Part shown: positions 8,240 to 16,287 of the stretch, piece after piece
Position numbering within the stretch: the first letter of the stretch is position 1
How the letters are laid out: every line of letters starts with the position of its first letter
Source: Tsukamurella asaccharolytica
Lineage (GTDB): Bacteria; Actinomycetota; Actinomycetes; Mycobacteriales; Mycobacteriaceae
Direction of reading: 5' to 3'
Length of the DNA stretch: 64,000 bases
NCBI RefSeq assembly: GCF_007858435.1
Contig: NZ_VIGW01000005.1
Span: forward strand, 186,001-250,000
Notes under the pieces: model-generated
What the model was told of the DNA's origin: nothing
Seen by the model: only the letters and a program-made list of their open reading frames with translations
The model's database searches: none
Program-made: the position numbers and the translations under genes

Positions 8240-9239
8240 GCGGGGCTCCCTTTCCGCGGTCGATGAGGGCGTCACCGAGGGCGGTGCGGCGGTAGAGGAC
8301 TCGGTGGCCGTAGCGGGAGCTCTCGACGATGCCGTTGGCGCCCAGGATCTTCAGGCTCTGCGACACTGCCGACGGGGAGATCCGCAGCGCGGCAGCCAGG
8401 TCCACGACCGCGGCGGGTTCGGCGAGTGCCGCGAGCAGATCGGCCTTCGCCGCCCCGATGAGTCTGCGCAGTGCGTCGTCCGCCACCGGGCGAACGGTTT
8501 CCGCGAGCGTCGCCGATCCGCGGGCCGGATAGCCGATGTGCGGCGCAGTGCGGCGGGGGTCGTGTGCGACCGTGATCTTGCCGATGAAGACACTGGGCAT
8601 CAGGGTCAGCCCGCGGCCGCCCGAGGAGAAGCGGCCGGAGCCGACGGTGCAAGCGAGGTCGACGCTGAGTTCGCCCGTCCGAGTCCATTCCACACGGGGA
8701 CTGAGTGATTCGAACAGGCGTGTCGGTCCGCCGGTCGCCAGGACGCCGCCCCGGTGGGTGACATCGGACTCGAGGATCCGCGAGATCGTCGGCCAGACCG
8801 GCGCGATCGCCGCCTGGTGGTAGTCGGCGAGCGCTTCTGCGACGACCGGTGCGGGGTCGTCGAGCGAGAGCAACCGCGCCAGGGCGGGGGACGGCGGCCC
8901 GTCCTCGATGAGCCCGGCGAGTTCGGTGTGTGCGGTCGCCGGATCGGTCGCTGCGACTGCGGCGAGGTGATCGTCGAACGACGGGCGGCCCGAGCCCGGC
9001 GCCGTGATCGGGGTGAGGAAGTCGGGGATCCGGCGACCGGAGGGCGCCGCCAGGGCGTCGATGAGGTCCCGGTCGTACGTGGTGCGGAGCTCGTCTGCCG
9101 CTGCGCGCCACGCGGTCAGGTGATGCGACGTGCGGTGAATGTGATTGAGGTGGAAGATGCTGAGCGCTGTCTCGTTGAGCGGGGACACCACGAAGCGGGC
9201 GTCGGCCAGATCGCCGACGTCCAACAGGTAGGTCAACAT
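8229..9239 (-). CDS. ArsR-type winged-helix transcriptional regulator with long N-terminal domain
   Basis: 336 residues. The last 80 contain a winged helix-turn-helix of ArsR type (VVDLAAALRISPSAVSQSL, then ...SRYGHRVLYRRT for the wing). The N-terminal 250 residues are a domain resembling the DUF5937-type N-terminus found in actinobacterial ArsR-like regulators; its ligand is unknown. The usual ArsR metal-binding cysteines are absent, so it is not a metal sensor of the SmtB kind. It precedes and overlaps the SDR gene and probably controls this small operon. The ATG has an AGGTGG ribosome site ten bases upstream. Confidence 0.75.
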   Translation of the reverse strand: MLTYLLDVGDLADARFVVSPLNETALSIFHLNHIHRTSHHLTAWRAAADELRTTYDRDLIDALAAPSGRRIPDFLTPITAPGSGRPSFDDHLAAVAATDPATAHTELAGLIEDGPPSPALARLLSLDDPAPVVAEALADYHQAAIAPVWPTISRILESDVTHRGGVLATGGPTRLFESLSPRVEWTRTGELSVDLACTVGSGRFSSGGRGLTLMPSVFIGKITVAHDPRRTAPHIGYPARGSATLAETVRPVADDALRRLIGAAKADLLAALAEPAAVVDLAAALRISPSAVSQSLKILGANGIVESSRYGHRVLYRRTALGDALIDRGKGAPHGS

Positions 9240-9294
9240 GTAGGCGCCACCTAATTCATTGGAACCTGCGACGAGGTTCGTGTGTGCTCGGGAT

Positions 9295-9531
9295 ATGAGC
9301 GAATACCGAGAGCATTGGAACCTGGCGACTGATCCTCCGACAGCAGCAGTCTACGCCCGCATGGCGGACGTGTACGACCGTTCGGAGCTGGACCGGGAGC
9401 GGCGGAACCGGGTGGGGCGCGCCGTCGCACCCCGGCGGCGGGGTCTGCGTCCCCGACTGGCTCGCGCACTGCGCCGACTGGCGGCGGCCGTCGAGCCTGC
9501 ACCGGCGACGTGCGGTCCCGACGCGGCCTGA
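9295..9531 (+). CDS. Small hypothetical protein
   Basis: A 78-residue basic protein beginning MSEYREHWNLATDPPTAAVY. I do not recognise it. The N-terminal half (about 40 residues) has balanced composition typical of coding sequence, while the C-terminal half is Arg/Ala-rich and could be read-through of high-GC DNA. There is no clear ribosome site. It is divergent from the ArsR-type regulator and convergent with the gene at 9536 with a four-base gap. It could be genuine or a decayed gene end. Confidence 0.4.
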   Translation: MSEYREHWNLATDPPTAAVYARMADVYDRSELDRERRNRVGRAVAPRRRGLRPRLARALRRLAAAVEPAPATCGPDAA

Positions 9532-9535
9532 GGCG

Positions 9536-10030
9536 CTACTCCGGGCCGTCGGCGGAGGCGCCCGGGCCCGGGCCGACGTTGCGGGACTCGCGCGTGCGGA
9601 TGTCGAGGACGTACTCCTCGGGGGCGCCGGCGATGTACGCGGCGTCGGCCATCACGCCGAGGTAGCGGGCGGAGGGCAGGCCGCCTTCGAAGGCGTCGAC
9701 GACGTACAGCCAGGCCAGGGTGGAACCGCCGTCGATGAGGTCGACGCGCACCTTGAGCTTGACGTGGATGCCCAGCTCGGAGCCCTCCCAGCGATCCAGG
9801 GAGACCTCGTCGTCCGGGGTCACGTCGTAGAGCACCACGAAGACCTTGGCGTCGGGATCGGACGGGTCCTCGGTGACCGTCGCGAGCGCGCCTTCCCAAC
9901 CGATGTCCTCGCCCGAGAAGGTCAGGCGCCACCCGTGCAACCACCCCGTACCTGCCATGGGCGAGTGCGGGGCGCGCTCGGCCATCTGGTCGGGGTGCAT
10001 GTTGGAGCCGTAGGCGGCGTAGATCGGCAC
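9536..10030 (-). CDS. Gamma-glutamylcyclotransferase-fold protein (Rv3304-like)
   Basis: 164 residues starting PIYAAYGSNMHPDQM; the YGSNM motif is the nucleotide-fold signature of the GGCT/AIG2-like superfamily. A glutamate typically used by cyclotransferases may correspond to an acidic residue in the mid region, but I cannot fix it by eye. In M. tuberculosis the equivalent gene (Rv3304) is also divergent from lpdA, supporting orthology. The GTG start lies six bases after a TAAAGT box. Function is unknown beyond the fold. Confidence 0.75.
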   Translation of the reverse strand: MPIYAAYGSNMHPDQMAERAPHSPMAGTGWLHGWRLTFSGEDIGWEGALATVTEDPSDPDAKVFVVLYDVTPDDEVSLDRWEGSELGIHVKLKVRVDLIDGGSTLAWLYVVDAFEGGLPSARYLGVMADAAYIAGAPEEYVLDIRTRESRNVGPGPGASADGPE

Positions 10031-10036
10031 AGAGCG

Positions 10037-10042
10037 ACTTTA
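10037..10042 (-). promoter_or_regulatory. Candidate -10 box (TAAAGT) for the GGCT-fold gene
   Basis: The TANNNT hexamer on the minus strand lies six bases before the GTG at 10030, implying a leaderless transcript. Confidence 0.4.
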
Positions 10043-10104
10043 CCGCGCCGTCCGCCCGGACGGCCCTCCCCGGCGGTGGCCGCACGCGGCGGCCCGGCGG
10101 ACGA

Positions 10105-10110
10105 TAGCGT
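10105..10110 (+). promoter_or_regulatory. Candidate -10 box (TAGCGT) for lpdA
   Basis: TAGCGT lies seven bases before the lpdA ATG at 10118 with no ribosome site between. The same hexamer with six-base spacing precedes the genes at 32133 and 45607. Confidence 0.4.
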
Positions 10111-10117
10111 TGCAGCC

Positions 10118-11521
10118 ATGACGAACATCGTGATCATCGGCGGCGGTCCGGCGGGATACGAGGCAGCACTGGTGGCGGTGGCGCACGGCGGCGACGTCAC
10201 GGTGGTCGAGTCCGACGGGATCGGCGGCGCCTGCGTCCTCTACGACTGCGTCCCGTCGAAGACGTTCATCGCCTCGACCGGCATCCGCACCGAGACCCGG
10301 CGCGCCGTCGATCTGGGGATCGAGCTGCATTTCGACCGGGTCGAGATCGACGTCGAGCGGATCAACTCGCGCGTCAAGGACCTCGCGACGGCGCAGTCGG
10401 CCGATATCCGCGCCCGGCTCGCGGGCGAGGGCGTGCGGATCATCCGGGGTCGCGCGACCTTCGCGCCCACGCCGTCGGGCATGGCCCATCACGAGGTGAA
10501 CGTCGTGACCCCGTCCGGTGGCGAGCAGTCCTTCGAGGCCGACGTGGTGCTCGTCGCCACCGGCGCGTCGCCCCGGGTGCTCGAGTCCGCGAAGCCGGAC
10601 GGCGAGAAGATCCTGACCTGGCGGCAGCTCTACGACCTCGAGGAGCTCCCGAGCCACCTCGTGGTCGTCGGTTCGGGCGTCACGGGCGCGGAGTTCGTGC
10701 ACGCCTACACTGAGCTCGGCATCAAGGTCACCCTCGTCAGCTCCCGTGACCGCGTCCTGCCGCACGAGGACGAGGACGCCGCCCTGGTGCTGGAGGACGC
10801 GCTGCTCGACCGCGGCGTCTCGCTCGTCAAGCGCGCCTACGCCGACAAGGTGGAGCGCACCGACGACGGCGTCGTCGTGCGCCTGACCGACGGCCGCACC
10901 GTCGAGGGCTCGCACTGCCTCATGACGGTCGGCTCCATCCCGAACACCGCGGGCATCGGCCTCGAGGACGTGGGCATCGAGGTGGACAAGGGCGGCTACA
11001 TCCCGGTCGATCGCGTCTCCCGGACCAAGGTGCCCGGGATCTACGCCGCCGGCGATTGCACCGGCCTGCTGCCCCTGGCCTCCGTCGCCGCGATGCAGGG
11101 CCGGGTCGCGATGTACCACGCGCTGGGCGAGGGCGTCTCGCCCGTCAAGCTCAAGACTGTGTCGTCGGCGATCTTCACCCGCCCCGAGATCGCCACCGTC
11201 GGCGTCTCGCAGGCCGCGATCGACGACGGTACCTATCAGGCGCGCACCGTCATGCTGCCGCTCGCGACCAACCCGCGCGCGAAGATGTCGGGCCTGCGCC
11301 GCGGCTTCGTCAAGATCTTCTGCCGCCCCAACACCGGGCTGGTCATCGGCGGCGTCGTGGTGGCGCCCAATGCCTCCGAGCTGATCCTGCCGCTCACCGT
11401 CGCGGTGCAGAACGGCCTCACGGTCGACGACGTGGCGCAGACCTTCTCCGTGTACCCCTCGCTGTCGGGCTCGGTCACCGAGGCCGCCCGGCAGCTGATG
11501 CGCCAGGACGATCTGGCCTGA
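10118..11521 (+). CDS. lpdA: NAD(P)H:quinone reductase of the dihydrolipoamide dehydrogenase family
   Basis: A 467-residue flavoprotein disulfide reductase. It has an N-terminal FAD-binding GGGPAG (residues 8-13), NAD(P)-binding GSGVTGAEF mid-protein, a second FAD segment GIYAAGDCTG, and a C-terminal dimerisation domain. The CxxxxC pair at Cys39 and Cys44 (GGACVLYDCVPS) is complete. The C-terminal active-site His-Glu dyad of true lipoamide dehydrogenases is replaced: the segment reads VYPSLSGS. As known for M. tuberculosis LpdA (Rv3303c), that argues for NAD(P)H-dependent quinone reduction rather than lipoamide oxidation. Start fixed by the FAD motif and the TAGCGT box. Confidence 0.88.
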   Translation: MTNIVIIGGGPAGYEAALVAVAHGGDVTVVESDGIGGACVLYDCVPSKTFIASTGIRTETRRAVDLGIELHFDRVEIDVERINSRVKDLATAQSADIRARLAGEGVRIIRGRATFAPTPSGMAHHEVNVVTPSGGEQSFEADVVLVATGASPRVLESAKPDGEKILTWRQLYDLEELPSHLVVVGSGVTGAEFVHAYTELGIKVTLVSSRDRVLPHEDEDAALVLEDALLDRGVSLVKRAYADKVERTDDGVVVRLTDGRTVEGSHCLMTVGSIPNTAGIGLEDVGIEVDKGGYIPVDRVSRTKVPGIYAAGDCTGLLPLASVAAMQGRVAMYHALGEGVSPVKLKTVSSAIFTRPEIATVGVSQAAIDDGTYQARTVMLPLATNPRAKMSGLRRGFVKIFCRPNTGLVIGGVVVAPNASELILPLTVAVQNGLTVDDVAQTFSVYPSLSGSVTEAARQLMRQDDLA

Positions 11522-11569
11522 CGGTGACGGCCCTCCGCTGAGCCCGACGAGGCCGCTCGCCGGTCCGCG

Positions 11570-12601
11570 TCAGCCGAAGAATTCGACGGCGTCGTCGTAG
11601 CGATCGCGCGGAACGCGTTTGAGCTGTTTCACGGCATCGGCGAGGGGGACGAGGCCGATCTGGGTGCCGCGCAGGGAGACCATCTGCCCGGTGGTGCCGG
11701 CGTGGGCGGCGTCGGCGGCGCGGACACCGAAGCGGGTGGCCAGGACGCGGTCGGAGGGGGTGGGGGTGCCGCCGCGCTGGACGTGGCCGAGGACGGTGGT
11801 ACGGACCTCCTTGTTGATGCGCTTCTCGATCTCGACGCCGAGCTGGTGGGCGACGCCGGTGAAGCGTTCGTGGCCGAATTCGTCGGTGCCGCCGAGACGG
11901 AGTTCCATGGTGCCGTCGGCGGGTTTGGCGCCCTCGGCGACGACGACGATGAAGCTGGAGTGGCCGCGTTGGAAGCGGCGTTTGATCAGGCCGCAGAGTT
12001 CTTCGACGTCGAAGGGCACCTCGGGGATGAGGACGGCGTGGGCGCCGGACGCGAGGCCGGAGTTCAGCGCGATCCAACCGGCGTGGCGACCCATGACCTC
12101 GACGAGCATGACGCGTTGGTGTGATTCGGCGGTCGAGTGCAGCCGGTCGATGGCATCGGTGGCGATCGTCAGGGCGGTGTCGAAGCCGAAGGTGACGTCG
12201 GTGCAGTCGATGTCGTTGTCGATGGTCTTGGGCACGCCGATGACGGGGACGCCCTCGTCGGCCAGCCAGGACGCGGCGGTGAGGGTGCCTTCGCCCCCGA
12301 TCGGGATGAGGACGTCGATGCCGTTGTCGTCGAGGGTCCGCGTGATGCGGTCCAGGCCCGCTTTGAGGATGTCGGGGTGAGTGCGGGCGGTGCCGAGCAT
12401 GGTGCCGCCCTTGGTGAGGAGCCGGTCGTTGCGGTCGTCGTCGGACAGCTGGATCCGGCGGTCTTCGAGAAGCCCGCGCCAGCCGTCCTGGAACCCGACG
12501 ACGGCGGATCCGTACCGGGAACCGCTGGTGCGGACCACGGCGCGGATCACCGCGTTCAGGCCGGGGCAGTCGCCGCCGCCGGTGAGCACTCCGATGCGCA
12601 C
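11570..12601 (-). CDS. pfkA: 6-phosphofructokinase
   Basis: A 343-residue PFK phosphorylating fructose 6-phosphate to the 1,6-bisphosphate, the committed glycolytic step. The N-terminal GGGDCPG (residues 8-14), the phosphoryl-donor motif IGGEGT, and catalytic PKTIDND are clear. Gly in GGEGT favours ATP as donor, whereas the Lys in KTIDND is otherwise typical of pyrophosphate enzymes; this mixture characterises the actinobacterial group. The GTG start (RIGVLTGGG) has an AAGGGA ribosome site; upstream in-frame codons are unrelated sequence. It is divergent from a SorC-type regulator across a gap carrying a strong palindrome. Confidence 0.93.
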   Translation of the reverse strand: MRIGVLTGGGDCPGLNAVIRAVVRTSGSRYGSAVVGFQDGWRGLLEDRRIQLSDDDRNDRLLTKGGTMLGTARTHPDILKAGLDRITRTLDDNGIDVLIPIGGEGTLTAASWLADEGVPVIGVPKTIDNDIDCTDVTFGFDTALTIATDAIDRLHSTAESHQRVMLVEVMGRHAGWIALNSGLASGAHAVLIPEVPFDVEELCGLIKRRFQRGHSSFIVVVAEGAKPADGTMELRLGGTDEFGHERFTGVAHQLGVEIEKRINKEVRTTVLGHVQRGGTPTPSDRVLATRFGVRAADAAHAGTTGQMVSLRGTQIGLVPLADAVKQLKRVPRDRYDDAVEFFG

Positions 12602-12688
12602 GTCTGTCCCTTCGTCGTAGGAACGAGGCCGTTCGGCCGTCGTCGTTCGAGACCCATCAGACGCCGATCGGAACGTTTCGACAACGGT

Positions 12689-12706
12689 CGCGCCCATATG
12701 GGCGCG
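12689..12706. promoter_or_regulatory. 18-bp perfect palindrome, candidate operator of the SorC-type regulator
   Basis: CGCGCCCATATGGGCGCG is perfectly self-complementary. Its core GCCCATATGGGC recurs between the regulator gene and gap (13743-13754). Relative to a TACGCT box at 12726-12731 upstream of the regulator ORF, it is centred near -40, a position suited to autorepression. It lies about 90 bases before the pfkA start. Confidence 0.65.
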
Positions 12707-12725
12707 CATCGACCTCCGGAGGATC

Positions 12726-12731
12726 TACGCT
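12726..12731 (+). promoter_or_regulatory. Candidate -10 box (TACGCT) for the SorC-type regulator
   Basis: A TANNNT hexamer giving an inferred start of transcription near 12738 and a leader of about 40 bases containing AGGAGG at 12768-12773. Confidence 0.3.
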
Positions 12732-12778
12732 GAAGCCGGCGGGATCGTCCCGACCGCGGCGTCCTCCAGGAGGTTCCG

Positions 12779-13741
12779 ATGGGGTCCATGGGGCCGGCCG
12801 AGGTGGTCCGGGCCGCCGCCATCGCGCGGCGGTTCTACTTCGACGGGAAGTCGAAGATGGAGATCGGGGCGGAGTACGGGCTCTCCCGGTACAAGGTGGC
12901 CAGGATTCTGGACGCCTGCCTCGAGTCGGGGCTGGTCCGGATAGAGATCAACACCGATGCGGCGATCGACGCGGACCTCTCGGAGCGGCTGCGCCGCGCC
13001 TACGGCCTGCGGCGCGCGCTCGTCGCCACCGGCTCCTTCACCGACTTCGACGGACTGCGCCACGGGCTCGGCCGGGTCGCGGCGGACCTGCTCAGCGAGG
13101 TGGTCACCGAATCGGACGTGCTCGGCGTGGGCTGGGGGCGCACCCTGGACGCGATGGCGCAGCACGTGCGGGACCTGCCGCCGTGCACGATCGTCCAGAT
13201 GTCCGGGGTGGTGGGTGACGTCCAGGCCAGCTCGGTCGACCTGGTGCGCCAGCTGACCTCCGTCTCGCGTGGGCCCCAGTACCCGATCTACGCGCCGCTG
13301 ATCATGTCGGACCAGCGGATGAAGGCGGCGCTCGCGCGGCAGCCCGGGGTCGCCACCGCGATGGAACTCTGGAAGCGGATCACGGTCGCCGTGGTGGCCG
13401 TCGGCAGCCTGGATCTGACGGGCTCGCAGGTGTACGCCATGTTGTCGGATCAGGGCCGGGCGGAACTGGATTCGCTCCACGTCGCCGCAGAGCTCTGCGC
13501 CATCCAGTTCGACGCCGCCGGGCGCCCGGTGCGCACGAACTACAGCGGTCGCACACTGGCCATCTCCTACCAGGAGCTGAGCGCCGTCGACGAGGTCATC
13601 GCCATCGCCGGCGGTCACCAGAAGGTGGAGGCCATCCGCGCGAGCCTGATCAGTGACGTCGTCACATCGTTGGTCACCGACCGGGAGACCGCCGTCTCGC
13701 TGCTGCGCGTCGCGCCGGACGAATCCACGGATCGCGCCTGA
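12779..13741 (+). CDS. SorC/CggR-type sugar-binding transcriptional regulator
   Basis: 320 residues. The N-terminal helix-turn-helix is at about 12-52 (FDGKSKMEIGAEYGLSRYKV as recognition region). It is followed by a SorC-type sugar-binding domain with the GVGWGRTLDAM segment near residue 118. SorC-family regulators, such as Bacillus CggR for gapA, respond to phosphorylated sugars. It lies between divergent pfkA and downstream gap, and both flanking gaps carry GCCCATATGGGC. The natural inference is that it senses a glycolytic phosphosugar and controls gap, itself and perhaps pfkA. Start: ATG with AGGAGG five bases upstream; a second ATG nine bases on is less well placed. Confidence 0.85.
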   Translation: MGSMGPAEVVRAAAIARRFYFDGKSKMEIGAEYGLSRYKVARILDACLESGLVRIEINTDAAIDADLSERLRRAYGLRRALVATGSFTDFDGLRHGLGRVAADLLSEVVTESDVLGVGWGRTLDAMAQHVRDLPPCTIVQMSGVVGDVQASSVDLVRQLTSVSRGPQYPIYAPLIMSDQRMKAALARQPGVATAMELWKRITVAVVAVGSLDLTGSQVYAMLSDQGRAELDSLHVAAELCAIQFDAAGRPVRTNYSGRTLAISYQELSAVDEVIAIAGGHQKVEAIRASLISDVVTSLVTDRETAVSLLRVAPDESTDRA

Positions 13742-13742
13742 T

Positions 13743-13754
13743 GCCCATATGGGC
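13743..13754. promoter_or_regulatory. Second copy of GCCCATATGGGC palindrome upstream of gap
   Basis: This perfect 12-bp palindrome begins two bases after the regulator stop. It is identical to the core of the 12689-12706 element. It is centred about 48 bases before the transcription start inferred from the TACGTT hexamer at 13785-13790. Confidence 0.65.
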
Positions 13755-13765
13755 GTGATGGTTGT

Positions 13766-13782
13766 CACCCCGATCCGGGGTG
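13766..13782. promoter_or_regulatory. Inverted repeat CACCCCG-atc-CGGGGTG in the gap promoter
   Basis: Seven-base perfect arms separated by three bases, lying just before the TACGTT box at 13785-13790. It overlaps the spacer of the presumed promoter, so bound protein would block RNA polymerase. It is different in sequence from the GCCCATATGGGC element. Confidence 0.5.
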
Positions 13783-13830
13783 CATACGTTCGGCTCGACA
13801 AACGTGATCCAGGTGCACCGGATCGGCTAA

Positions 13831-14874
<1,044 letters not shown>

Positions 14875-14909
14875 CGTTCGTCGGCGCCATCGCTCGCCGT
14901 CGCTTCGAC

Positions 14910-16082
14910 TCACCGGCCCATCGGTAGCAACACCGTCGACAGTCGCCGGACGGCCTCGCGGAGGCCGTCCGGCGATCCGGTCGTGAAGCACAGTCGCAGC
15001 GCGTGTCCGAGGTCGCGTCGCACGGCGAACGCGGAGCCGGGAACGTAGGCGACCCCGGCCTCGACCGCCTCGCCGAGCTTCGCGGACGTCGTTGTGCCGT
15101 CGGTGAATTCGCCCCAAAGGAACATGCCACCCTCGGGGCTGGTGAGCCGTAGCCGGTCGCCGAAGGCGTCGACGAGCGCGGCGTGCAGGGCGAGGGCCCG
15201 CTCGGCGTAGGCCGCGCGGATCCCGGCGACGTGGCCGTCGAGCCATGCGGTGTCTGCGAGCAACTCGGCGGCGATGGCCTGGGTGAGACTCGAACCGCAC
15301 AGGTCGGCGCCCTGCTTGAGTCGTTCCACCAGCCCGAGCACGGCGGCGTCGCCGTGCATCCAGCCCACGCGCAGCGACGGCGCGAGGATCTTCGACGCGC
15401 TCGACAGGCGGAGCACCCGGTCGGAGAACGCGGCGACGGGCGGCACCGTCGAACCCGCGAAGCGCAGTGCGCCGTACGGATCGTCTTCGATGATCCAGAA
15501 GCCGAATTCGTCGGCCAGGCGGGCGAGTTCGCGCCGCCGTTCCTCGGCCAGGGTGGCGCCGCCCGGATTGTGGAAATTCGAGACGGTGTGCACGACCCGG
15601 ACCGGTTCGCGCTCGAGGAGCGGGCGCAGCTCGTCGACGCGCAGGCCGTCGTTGTCCATCGGCACGCCGATCACGCGGGCGCGCGTCGTGTCGAAGGCCT
15701 GCAGTGCGCCGATGTACCCGGGGTCCTCGACGATAGCCACGTCGCCGGGGTCGAGGAGCGCCTGGGCCAGCAGCGAGAGCGCTTGCTGCGAGCCGTGCGT
15801 CACCACGATGGCGCCCGCGTCGCGGCCGAGGGCCGTCGACTCCCGCGCGTGCACCACGTCCCGCAGCGCCGGCGCTCCGGTGGTCACGCCGTACTGCAGG
15901 GACGACGGCGACCGCAGCGCCGCCTCCGCCGCGCGGGCCACGCGTTCCGTGGGGAGGAGCTCCGGCGCGGGGAGGCCGCCAGCGAGCGAGAGGACGCCGG
16001 GCCGCTCGGTCACGGCGAGCAGGTCGCGGATCGCCGAGCCGCGCACGGCCCGGACGGACAGGGAACCGTTTTCCTCGGACAT
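14910..16082 (-). CDS. PLP-dependent aminotransferase (class I/II, 2-aminoadipate/aromatic type)
   Basis: 390 residues of fold-type I aminotransferase. The PLP lysine is Lys231 in SSASKILAPSLRVGW; the NPGG loop (172-175) and DDPYG (200-204) with the PLP-contacting Asp and Tyr are present. The sequence style is that of stand-alone MocR-like or LysN aminotransferases without the GntR helix-turn-helix. The substrate is probably an amino acid such as aminoadipate, leucine or an aromatic one, not decided here. Upstream of its start are two 15-base imperfect palindromes 21 bases apart, indicating dedicated transcriptional control by a regulator not encoded next to it. It is convergent with gap. Confidence 0.85.
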   Translation of the reverse strand: MSEENGSLSVRAVRGSAIRDLLAVTERPGVLSLAGGLPAPELLPTERVARAAEAALRSPSSLQYGVTTGAPALRDVVHARESTALGRDAGAIVVTHGSQQALSLLAQALLDPGDVAIVEDPGYIGALQAFDTTRARVIGVPMDNDGLRVDELRPLLEREPVRVVHTVSNFHNPGGATLAEERRRELARLADEFGFWIIEDDPYGALRFAGSTVPPVAAFSDRVLRLSSASKILAPSLRVGWMHGDAAVLGLVERLKQGADLCGSSLTQAIAAELLADTAWLDGHVAGIRAAYAERALALHAALVDAFGDRLRLTSPEGGMFLWGEFTDGTTTSAKLGEAVEAGVAYVPGSAFAVRRDLGHALRLCFTTGSPDGLREAVRRLSTVLLPMGR

Positions 16083-16105
16083 GGGAGCACTCTCTCAGCG
16101 CCGCA

Positions 16106-16141
16106 TCTCATTTGTCGAGAGTATTGTCTCATTAGTTGAGA
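16106..16141. promoter_or_regulatory. Tandem operator-like repeats upstream of the aminotransferase
   Basis: TCTCATTTGTCGAGA (16106-16120) and TCTCATTAGTTGAGA (16127-16141) differ at two positions. The second has perfect 5-bp inverted arms, TCTCA/TGAGA. Their starts are 21 bases apart, two helical turns, so bound dimers would face the same side. They lie 24-59 bases before the start codon. Confidence 0.6.
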
Positions 16142-16203
16142 TTCGACCCGCTGTCGCGAGCGCACTCCCTAGCGGGATGAGCTGCGCCTCCGCGTGTCGT
16201 TCA

Positions 16204-16229
16204 CTCCCTACGTCCATGGACGTAGGGAG
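16204..16229. repeat. 26-bp perfect palindrome between glpK and the aminotransferase
   Basis: The half-site CTCCCTACGTCCA is followed immediately by its exact complement. It lies 59 bases after the glpK stop. Related CTCCCTA/TAGGGAG fragments occur on both sides (near 16168 and 16243). No T-run follows, so it may be a terminator stem or a protein-binding site. Confidence 0.6.
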
Positions 16230-16287
16230 GTGGCCGCCCCGATAGGGAGCGACCAGGGGGTGGCGGGGGTGGGGCGGGTGAGGGTGG

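Noticed and set aside
12602-12709. N-terminal extension of pfkA to an upstream ATG
   Set aside because: The extra residues have no PFK homology and would cover the palindrome and leader; GTG 12601 has a good ribosome site.
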